In this document: piece after piece, positions 57,348 through 64,000 of the stretch
Layout: each line of letters opens with the position of its first letter
Position numbering within the stretch: position 1 is the stretch's first letter
Notes under the pieces: model-generated
Seen by the model: only the letters and a program-made list of their open reading frames with translations
The model's database searches: none
Told to the model about the DNA's origin: nothing
From: WJMT01 sp964456985
Lineage (GTDB): Bacteria > Acidobacteriota > Aminicenantia > Aminicenantales > Aminicenantaceae
DNA length: 64,000 nucleotides
Direction of reading: 5' to 3'
Assembly (NCBI GenBank): GCA_964456985.1
Contig: CAYWDH010000004.1
Span: forward strand, 45,938 to 109,937
Position numbers and translations under genes: made by a program

Positions 57348-58619
57348 ATGGCAGTAAAAAGAAGGGATTTTCTTAAAATCGGAGCCTGTTCGGCCGGGGC
57401 CGCTCTCCTGACTTCAACCTGCTCTTCAAGCAAAGACAGGGTAAAAGAAGCTGATCCCCTAAGTCGACTCAGCCCCATGACTGATGATGTGGTCACCATT
57501 TCAGATGTGGAACGGATGGAGCGTATGGAAAATGCAAAGCGCTTCATGCGGGAAAACGATATAAAGGCTGTATATCTTGAACCCGGTTCCAGCATGTTTT
57601 ATTTTACAGGCGCTAACTGGTGGCAAAGTGAGCGGATGTTTGCTGCTGTCCTTCCTGCTAAGGGAGAGATAGCTTGGATATGTCCTGCTTTTGAAGAAGG
57701 CCGAGCTAGAGAGCAGATCCGATTTGGAAATGATATCAGGACCTGGGAGGAACATGAAAGTCCTTATGAGCGGGTGGTCCAGGCTTTAACAGACAGAGGT
57801 ATAAGGACTGGAAAAATCGGTATCGAAGAAAGGGTGAGATTTTTTCTCTATGACGGGATCCGGAAGCAGGCCCCCCACCTGGAATATGTGAGTGCAAACC
57901 CGGTAACAGTGGAATGCCGAGTTCACAAATCTACGGCTGAGATCGCTCTCATGCAGAAAGCAGCGGATATCACTATTGAGGCTTATAAAGCTTCTGTGGC
58001 ACTCCTGGAAAAAGGGATGACCAAAGAAGACTTTGCTGCTATTTCTTCTGCAGCACATAGAGCATTGGGTGCTGTGGGAGGGATCGGTGCTCAGATCGCA
58101 GAGGCTTCGGCCAGTCCCCACGGAAGCGTGAAGAGGATCGAGCTGAAAGAAGGCGATATTGTTCTTATGGATGGAGGCTGCAGTGTGGATGGATACAGGT
58201 CTGATATCAGCCGGACCGTTGTTTTCGGAGAACCGACGCAGAGGCAGAAAGAGATGTGGAATCTGGCGAAGAAAGCGCAGACCGCTGCGTTTGAAAAGGC
58301 AGGGGTTGGAGTGCCGTGTGAAGAAGTGGATGCTGCCGCGCGAAAAGTCTATAAAGACTATGGGTTTCCCGGAGGATACGGACTGCCCGGATGCCCCCAC
58401 CGTACAGGACATGGAATAGGTCTGGACGGCCATGAATGGATCAATCTGGTCAAAGGAAACAAACGGCCTATGGAGCCGGGGATGTGTTTCAGCAATGAGC
58501 CCATGCTGGTGCTTCCCGGGGAATACGGAATAAGACTTGAGGACTGTATTTATGTGACCGAACAGGGAGTTAAATATTTCTCCCAGCCTTCTCCCTCTAT
58601 TGACCAGCCCTTTGCATAG
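57348..58619 (+). CDS. Tat-exported M24 metallopeptidase (Xaa-Pro aminopeptidase-like)
   Basis: A 423-residue protein. A twin-arginine signal KRRDFLKIG is followed by a hydrophobic stretch and a Cys (LLTSTCSSS), possibly lipidated although the box is not canonical. After a creatinase-like N-domain comes the pita-bread fold with the metal ligands Asp (LMDGGCSVDG), Asp (YRSDISRTVV), His (HRTGHGIGLDGHEW), Glu (FSNEPML) and Glu (RLEDCIYVT). It would cut Xaa-Pro bonds of peptides outside the cytoplasm as a folded, metal-loaded enzyme. Together with the nearby C69 dipeptidase it suggests growth on peptides. Confidence 0.92.
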   Translation: MAVKRRDFLKIGACSAGAALLTSTCSSSKDRVKEADPLSRLSPMTDDVVTISDVERMERMENAKRFMRENDIKAVYLEPGSSMFYFTGANWWQSERMFAAVLPAKGEIAWICPAFEEGRAREQIRFGNDIRTWEEHESPYERVVQALTDRGIRTGKIGIEERVRFFLYDGIRKQAPHLEYVSANPVTVECRVHKSTAEIALMQKAADITIEAYKASVALLEKGMTKEDFAAISSAAHRALGAVGGIGAQIAEASASPHGSVKRIELKEGDIVLMDGGCSVDGYRSDISRTVVFGEPTQRQKEMWNLAKKAQTAAFEKAGVGVPCEEVDAAARKVYKDYGFPGGYGLPGCPHRTGHGIGLDGHEWINLVKGNKRPMEPGMCFSNEPMLVLPGEYGIRLEDCIYVTEQGVKYFSQPSPSIDQPFA

Positions 58620-58631
58620 GTTAGAATTTTC

Positions 58632-59672
58632 TCAGCTTCTCGTGGTGACTTCAAGTCCTTGGAAATTCAAGAAGATAGGGATGGATTGTATCCCCTTCCC
58701 CAGAGAATTTATTTCCTCCAGCATTTTCTTTTTGTGATCCGGGTTTTCAGAGCCAAGTATAGTGAGAGAGCCCCCATCTCCTCCGGCACCGTTGACTTTC
58801 CAGCCCGAGGCATTGTACTTTCTTGCGATACGGATGACGGAATCGGCCTGTTTGGAGATCAGTCCCGGATGAAGTGAACGCTGGTATTCATTGTTTTCCT
58901 TCATGATTTTTCCAAACAAATCCAAGTCCCCCTCCATCAAACAGTGCTTGGCTTCCTGGGCTAATTCTTTCAATTTGTTTATTAAAGAAAACTCGAATCC
59001 TTTGTTTTCGAGAAGTCTTATCACTTCTTCATGAAGTAAGGATGAGCTGTGTCCGCTGCCTAAGTAGATAAGGCAGAGCCTGTTGTTGAGAGCCTTCTCT
59101 ACTTTCTTCCGGAGTTTTAGTTTGGAGACACGGGCTTCGGGGTAGCTGTACATATCAATAAAACACACTCCCCCGTGGGCAGCGCATATTTGGTCCTGAA
59201 TCCCGCTCTGCCACCCTAGTTTTTCTGTCTCTACTTTGTGGGCTAAAGAGGCGATCTCTTCTGTTTTGCGTTTCTGAGGGGTGATTTGATCCAGGGCTCC
59301 GAGAAGCGCGACGCAGACCGAACCTGAGGTTCCGGTTGAGCTTCCCGCCGGGATACTGGAGTCGATTTGAATATCCAGTTTTAGGTCTTTTGGTACAGGA
59401 AGCGAACAGATGGCAGCTTGAAGTAGAGGATATCTATCATATTCGGGCTTATCCGGGTCGACAAGGAAGCTTTCTCCGAAGTTTTTCGCAGCAACTAAAA
59501 CCCTTTGTTTTTTATTTTCAGTATTTTTGCTGACCTTTATTTCAACGTCCACTCCTGGATCAACGGCTGTATTGAGCACTCTCCCTTGTTTTGAAAACCA
59601 TGTATCGGTCCATCCTCCGATATCATTGATCCGGACCGGCGTGTGGGAGGTGATTGTTTTTATATCAGTCAT
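58632..59672 (-). CDS. GHMP-family sugar kinase, fucokinase/heptokinase-like
   Basis: A 346-residue small-molecule kinase. The N-terminal substrate motif TPVRINDIGGWTDTWF and the ATP loop SSIPAGSSTGTSGSVCVALLGAL are GHMP signatures, and the closing loop is GWKVNGAGGDGGSLTIL. The GGWTDT form resembles L-fucokinase and heptose-7-phosphate kinase (HddA) more than galactokinase. It would phosphorylate a sugar for salvage or for nucleotide-sugar synthesis. It is convergent with the M24 gene (12 nt). The exact sugar is uncertain. Confidence 0.8.
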   Translation of the reverse strand: MTDIKTITSHTPVRINDIGGWTDTWFSKQGRVLNTAVDPGVDVEIKVSKNTENKKQRVLVAAKNFGESFLVDPDKPEYDRYPLLQAAICSLPVPKDLKLDIQIDSSIPAGSSTGTSGSVCVALLGALDQITPQKRKTEEIASLAHKVETEKLGWQSGIQDQICAAHGGVCFIDMYSYPEARVSKLKLRKKVEKALNNRLCLIYLGSGHSSSLLHEEVIRLLENKGFEFSLINKLKELAQEAKHCLMEGDLDLFGKIMKENNEYQRSLHPGLISKQADSVIRIARKYNASGWKVNGAGGDGGSLTILGSENPDHKKKMLEEINSLGKGIQSIPIFLNFQGLEVTTRS

Positions 59673-59755
59673 AAGTTAATCTTATTGAAAATCATACAAG
59701 CAATCAACTCTCTTTACGATTAATCATTATCGTGAGGATTTGTAGCGATATGAAA

Positions 59756-59784
59756 TTGAACTCAGCGGCTTGTACGAATATAAT
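59756..59784 (+). promoter_or_regulatory. promoter of the C69 peptidase gene
   Basis: TTGAAC (59756-59761), a 17-nt spacer and a perfect TATAAT (59779-59784). The start would be near 59791, just before the AAGGAGG ribosome site. Confidence 0.65.
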
Positions 59785-59804
59785 GGGACAACAAGGAGGC
59801 TGTC

Positions 59805-61484
59805 ATGAAGGTCAGAACACTTATTCTCATCTTCAGTATGGTTTTGTTATTTTTTCCCGGAATGAGTAGGAACAGAGCAGAGAACCAGATCTTTTCCGTC
59901 GATGTAACGGATGCCTGTACGGATATCGTCGTGGGGAAAGCTGCCTCGGCGGATGGATCGGTCATCACCTCGCATACGGGGTGCTGTCAGGAGTGCCGTG
60001 TTCATGTCGTACCGGCCCGGACGTATCCGCCGGGCGCGATGGCACCCGTCTATTACGGGCTCCAGGACGTCCGGAAACCTCTCGAGGAATACGGAAAAAT
60101 CATTGGCTATATTCCCCAAGTAGAGAAAACCTACGCCTACTTTCACACCGGTTACTCTCACATGAACGAGCACCAGCTGGCAATAGGGGAGAGCACTCTC
60201 AGCCAGCGGGACGAGCTCAAGACCGATATCAATACAGGCAAGCAGATCATGAGCATCGAGATGGCCCAGGTCTTTGCCCTTCAGCGGTGCCGAACAGCCC
60301 GCGAAGCGATCAGGCTTATCACGTCCCTTGTGGATGAGTACGGGTTTCTTCCTTCCTGCGGACCTGAGTCCGAGGCCCTATGCATCGCCGATCCAAAGGA
60401 AGTTTGGGTCCTCGAGGTCTTCAGCGTCGGACCGGAGTGGGACCCGAAAAACGGCGAGCCGGGAGCCATCTGGGCGGCCCAGAGAGTACCGGATGCCCAT
60501 ATCGCCATCGTCCCTAACTGGAGCATTATCAAGGAGATCGATCTCAGCCATTCCGATGAGTTCATGGCTTCGAGAAACTATATGCAGGCGGCCATCGACC
60601 ACGGCTGGTATGACCCGGAGAGCGGCAGGCCCTTCATCTGGCAGGAAGCCTACTCTCCGTATCCGCGGGAATGGGCGGTCAGCCGATTCTGGCTGTTTTT
60701 CACGCGGTTCGCCCCATCCTTTAAGGAGTGGCCGGATAAGAGCCTGAAAACGCCCCACACGGGCTATGATGCTTACCACCAATACCTGGAACCACTCACG
60801 ACCTATCCCTTCTCGGTTAAACCCGACAGGAAGGTTTCCGTCAAGGATGTCATTGAGTTTCAGCGCTCGGTGTTCGAGGGGACAATCTATGACATGACAG
60901 CGGACATCGACTGGTTCCTTCCGGACGGCCGGGGAGGAGTGAAAAAAAGCCCTCTTGCCACTCCCTTTCCCACCCGTGACATGCGTGAGCTCCTTGACAT
61001 CACCTGGCGGCGGATGGTCTCGCGAGGAGGCTACGGCATGGTCGCACAGCTCCGGAGCTGGCTGCCCGCGGCTGTTGGCGGGGTCTACTGGTTTTACCTG
61101 GACAACCAGTACGTCAGCACTTACGTGCCGATTTATGCCGGGGTCCAGGAGATCGCCGCTTCCTACAAGACCTATAACCCGGACAAGTTCAGCGAGGACT
61201 CGGCCCGTTGGGCGATTGACTTCGTGGATAACCTGCTCTACCTGCGATGGCAGGAAGCGATCAAGGACCTGAGAAAGGCCCGCGATCCGCTGGAGGAGAG
61301 CTTCTTTACCGACATGCCGGAGGTCGAGGCCAAGGTGCTGGCCCTCCTCAAAAAGGATCCCGACCAAGCCAAGAAGTATCTCACGGACTACACAATGAAG
61401 AACATGGAAAAAACGGTCCGGATGTATAAAGACCTCCGCAACTTACTTATCACCAAGTACACGAACAACAAGCTGGGCCTTTAA
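59805..61484 (+). CDS. exported C69-family dipeptidase
   Basis: A 559-residue Ntn hydrolase. A signal peptide (about 1-26) precedes the mature start region VTDACTDIVVGKAASADGSVITSHT, in which Cys38 is the expected N-terminal nucleophile of family C69 (PepD-like) after processing. GEST, QRCRTAREAIRLITSLVDEYGF and WAVSRFWLFFTRFAPS follow the family pattern. Such enzymes release dipeptides. G+C and codon use (many GGC, CGG, CTG) are far higher than in all neighbours, which creates long spurious open frames on both strands and suggests lateral origin. A perfect -10 box and AAGGAGG drive it. Confidence 0.92.
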   Translation: MKVRTLILIFSMVLLFFPGMSRNRAENQIFSVDVTDACTDIVVGKAASADGSVITSHTGCCQECRVHVVPARTYPPGAMAPVYYGLQDVRKPLEEYGKIIGYIPQVEKTYAYFHTGYSHMNEHQLAIGESTLSQRDELKTDINTGKQIMSIEMAQVFALQRCRTAREAIRLITSLVDEYGFLPSCGPESEALCIADPKEVWVLEVFSVGPEWDPKNGEPGAIWAAQRVPDAHIAIVPNWSIIKEIDLSHSDEFMASRNYMQAAIDHGWYDPESGRPFIWQEAYSPYPREWAVSRFWLFFTRFAPSFKEWPDKSLKTPHTGYDAYHQYLEPLTTYPFSVKPDRKVSVKDVIEFQRSVFEGTIYDMTADIDWFLPDGRGGVKKSPLATPFPTRDMRELLDITWRRMVSRGGYGMVAQLRSWLPAAVGGVYWFYLDNQYVSTYVPIYAGVQEIAASYKTYNPDKFSEDSARWAIDFVDNLLYLRWQEAIKDLRKARDPLEESFFTDMPEVEAKVLALLKKDPDQAKKYLTDYTMKNMEKTVRMYKDLRNLLITKYTNNKLGL

Positions 61485-61507
61485 AGTATATTTGGGGTGT
61501 CCCTATA

Positions 61508-64000
61508 TTATTCGTATCGCAGTGAATCAACGGGGTTGGCTGTTGCAGCTTTGATGGTTTGGAAACTGGTTGTGAAAAGGGCGATGAACAGTGCCAAGGC
61601 TGCGGTCAGTAAGAATACCGACAGTTTGATATTGATCCGATAGGCAAAGTTTTGCAGCCATTTGTTCATGACGAAATAGGCTATAGGCCAGGAGATGAAA
61701 TTCGCGATAGCGACGATAAGAATAAAATCCTTTGACATCAGTCCAAGAATATTGGGAACAGTCGCTCCGAGTGTCTTTCTAATTCCGATTTCTTTTGTTC
61801 GCTGCTCCGTCAAAAACAGTGACAATCCAAAGAGACCGAGACAGGATATAAGAATAGCCAGGACTGTAAAGGATGTGATGATCCTGTTGATCTTCCTTTC
61901 TGTCTGATAATACCGGTCGATATTCTCATCCAGGAAATGATATTCAAAGGGATAATTGGGATTGATTTTTTTCACGGTATCTTGAATGGACCCAATAGTT
62001 CTGTTGATATTTTCATTTTTCAAATTAATGATCAAATAGTTGTAAAAATACGGAAACTGCACATAGAATACAGGCTGAATTTCCCGATGTAACGATGTGT
62101 TGTGCACATTCTTCACGATTCCGATGATTCTTCCCGGCGCTCTATCCCACATCTTAAAGGACTTTCCGACAGGATTGTCTATCCGCATCGCTTCAACAGC
62201 TTTTTCATTGATGATGAACTCTCTCAGCAGCATGTTATCCGGAACGGTCTTGAACGTTTCTCCTTCTATGAATTCAATACCGACTGTTTTGAAATAATCT
62301 TTCTCAACGCTTACGAAATTCAAACTACCCCTGACATCAGCGGGTTTTCCCTCCCAATCCAGGCCGCCCGCATTATTGCCTGCATTATTCGGGAGGCTCA
62401 GGGCGACCGTCACTGAGTTAATACCCGGAATTCTCAATAATTCATTTTTAACGATATCGAATTTTGTTTTTAAATTGTCCAGAAGGTCGATATACACCAA
62501 ATGATCCTTGTCAAAACCAAGGTCTTTATTTTGTATGTATCGCATCTGGTTCGTAATGATGATGGTCGAAATGATCAGAACGACCGAAACGGTAAATTGA
62601 GAGATCACTAACGCTTTTCTTAAAGTCGAATTGGATGATCCTGCGGAAGCTTTTATCTTCATGACATTTACGGGTGAAAACGAGGATAAATAGAAAGCAG
62701 GATAAGTTCCTGAAATGAGCGCTGTCAGAAGGGCAATGCCGAACATGCTGATCAGCATGCTTGAATTTCCGGTTATGGAGAGAGAAAGTGTTTTATCCGA
62801 TAGGGTATTCAACCTCGGAAGAAGAATGATCGATAAAATGACCGCTAATATGAATGCGATAGTCACGGTGACGAACAACTCAGAATATATCTGTCTTCTT
62901 ATTGATGACCTATTGGCTCCGATGACTTTTCTCAATCCGATCTCCATGGCCCTTTTTCCTGATTGAGCGGTTGTAAGATTTATGAAGTTTATGCAGGCAA
63001 TCAGGAGTATAAGGATAGCAATAGCAGAAAAGATAAGGAGGAATTTATAAGTTCCATCGTTGTTCAATCCAAACAAACGAAGGTTTTTATAGGGATAGAG
63101 TTTCAGTTTATGGGTCGCCCCAGGATTGTTATTTACGATCTCTTCGGAGATCTTCTCTGAGAATGCTCCAGGGGTGATATTGTCATGCAAAATAAGGAAT
63201 CCATTGTAACTTTCATACCTTCCCCAATTGTCCATTCTTACATTATCGAATCGGCCGAAATTTTCGAAGGGAATCAAATAATCGAATTGAATGCTGGAGT
63301 TTTTGGGGATGTCTTCAATGATGGCTCCGACTCTAAAATCATATTGATTTTCGAGCTTAATAATTTTCCCTATAGGATTTTTTAAGCCGAAATATCTCTC
63401 TGCCATACTTTTTGTAAGGATGATTGTATTGATATCCGTTAATGCTTTCTTAGGGTCATTGGAGACAGCTTTGAAAGAAAAAATGTCAAAAAGTTCGGGA
63501 TCTGCAAATCCTCCGTCATCTTCAAAGATATTATCCCCTTCATAAGAGAAGAGCCGTCTGCCACTGGCTTTGAATCGAGAGGCTTGTTTGATTTCAGCAT
63601 ATTTGTCCTTCAAATAGGGTATCAAGGGAGCCGGGACCGAGGAGCTGCAGCTGTCCGGATTCTTCGGGGGATAATTTACGACACAGAATATAGAGTCGAT
63701 GTTTTCGTTGAATCTCTCATAGTTCAATTCATCCTGCACCCAGAGCATGATCAATATGCAGCACGCCATGCCTATCGCAAGACCCAAGATATTAATAAAT
63801 GAAAAGCTTTTATATCTGGCAAAATTTCTCAAAGCGACTTTCAAATGATTTCTAAACATGACAGACCTCCATTTAAGGTTAAAAAGTGTGTTTTTGACCA
63901 TGGCATCCAGACACTGGCCCCAGTACCAGAGACAGGCTCTGAAAAAGCCCTGCTCCTGGCAGATCATGGTGAAAACCTCCTGCATGTCATCAACCATGGC
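61508..64000 (-). CDS. large FtsX-type permease with prefix domain (third), start beyond the window
   Basis: At least 830 residues. The frame is still open at the window end; the visible first part (MVDDMQEVFTMICQEQGFFRACLWYWGQCLD) aligns with the middle of the prefix domain of the 42.6-kb paralogue (GDFTEIY ... AYLWLLGQ), so the true start lies outside. The permease units carry AQSGKRAMEIGLRKVIGANR and TEQRTKEIGIRKTLGATVP, with two large periplasmic domains, ending VDSLRYE. Its PadR regulator, if any, would be beyond the edge. No ATPase is seen. The function is unknown, as for the paralogues. Confidence 0.85.
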   Translation of the reverse strand, partial: AMVDDMQEVFTMICQEQGFFRACLWYWGQCLDAMVKNTLFNLKWRSVMFRNHLKVALRNFARYKSFSFINILGLAIGMACCILIMLWVQDELNYERFNENIDSIFCVVNYPPKNPDSCSSSVPAPLIPYLKDKYAEIKQASRFKASGRRLFSYEGDNIFEDDGGFADPELFDIFSFKAVSNDPKKALTDINTIILTKSMAERYFGLKNPIGKIIKLENQYDFRVGAIIEDIPKNSSIQFDYLIPFENFGRFDNVRMDNWGRYESYNGFLILHDNITPGAFSEKISEEIVNNNPGATHKLKLYPYKNLRLFGLNNDGTYKFLLIFSAIAILILLIACINFINLTTAQSGKRAMEIGLRKVIGANRSSIRRQIYSELFVTVTIAFILAVILSIILLPRLNTLSDKTLSLSITGNSSMLISMFGIALLTALISGTYPAFYLSSFSPVNVMKIKASAGSSNSTLRKALVISQFTVSVVLIISTIIITNQMRYIQNKDLGFDKDHLVYIDLLDNLKTKFDIVKNELLRIPGINSVTVALSLPNNAGNNAGGLDWEGKPADVRGSLNFVSVEKDYFKTVGIEFIEGETFKTVPDNMLLREFIINEKAVEAMRIDNPVGKSFKMWDRAPGRIIGIVKNVHNTSLHREIQPVFYVQFPYFYNYLIINLKNENINRTIGSIQDTVKKINPNYPFEYHFLDENIDRYYQTERKINRIITSFTVLAILISCLGLFGLSLFLTEQRTKEIGIRKTLGATVPNILGLMSKDFILIVAIANFISWPIAYFVMNKWLQNFAYRINIKLSVFLLTAALALFIALFTTSFQTIKAATANPVDSLRYE

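Noticed and set aside
60378..61367. 329-codon open frame on the minus strand within the C69 peptidase gene
   Set aside because: It is the mirror frame of a GC-rich coding region. No domain, signal or ribosome site supports it, and the plus-strand gene is certain.

Overview
The window reads as chromosomal DNA of an anaerobic or microaerophilic, mesophilic to moderately thermophilic bacterium with moderate G+C. Several traits recall Candidatus Aminicenantes / Acidobacteriota-type genomes: very large FtsX-type permeases preceded by PadR regulators, a C69 dipeptidase, a Tat-exported M24 peptidase and a mitochondrial-type citrate synthase. That placement is an inference from gene content; there is no rRNA gene here. 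Most genes are ordinary housekeeping genes in short, tightly packed operons. Promoters are often easy to see as TTGACA-like and TATAAT-like hexamers 17 nt apart.

Layout. 1-4.3 kb: end of an alpha-L-fucosidase, a MacA-like adaptor and a double MacB-type permease. 4.4-10.1 kb: an HD-GYP response regulator and carAB. 10.2-14.4 kb: an oxygen-defence island with two PerR/Fur regulators, rubredoxin, flavodiiron protein, an unknown membrane protein, a ferritin-like protein and a flavodoxin. 14.7-18.8 kb: a surface-glycan cluster (GT2, radical SAM, Alg13/Alg14-like pair, sulfotransferase). 18.9-23.2 kb: an orphan PAS histidine kinase, tRNA-Val and a PadR/permease pair. 23.3-27.9 kb: rplU-rpmA-obgE-nadD-rsfS-rlmH-dksA-like-comF. 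28-40.8 kb: hsp20, rsmI, a split NAD synthetase, a DUF4388-DnaJ-TPR protein, ligA, a TPR protein, murB, a DUF2520 dehydrogenase, a NYN RNase, a metallo-beta-lactamase-fold protein, a HIT protein and murA. 40.9-45.6 kb: citrate synthase, tRNA-Asp and a second PadR/permease pair. 45.7-51.3 kb: a GNAT protein, a lipoprotein, an alpha/beta hydrolase, an encapsulated-ferritin-family protein and an ECF sigma operon.

The most interesting block is 51.5-55.7 kb. It is a four-gene, translationally coupled operon encoding cyclic 2,3-diphosphoglycerate synthetase, 2-phosphoglycerate kinase, a CBS-pair protein and a two-domain metallophosphoesterase whose second domain has lost its metal ligands. The first two enzymes are together sufficient to turn 2-phosphoglycerate into cyclic 2,3-diphosphoglycerate, a solute known from thermophilic methanogens. 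The last two could be its sensor and its hydrolase. The rest of the window holds a second orphan PAS kinase, an M24 peptidase, a fucokinase-like GHMP kinase, a C69 peptidase of visibly higher G+C, and a third large permease cut by the window end.

A second discovery is a dispersed non-coding repeat. Two near-complete copies (about 14.5 and 50.5 kb) have perfect 13-14 bp inverted repeats 114-119 nt apart and carry the same outward-facing promoter-like core. A deleted copy lies at 36.1 kb and end fragments lie at 26.25 and 51.5 kb. In every copy the left end faces the start of a gene, and in two cases it sits 18-19 nt from the start codon, including that of the cyclic-diphosphoglycerate synthetase gene.
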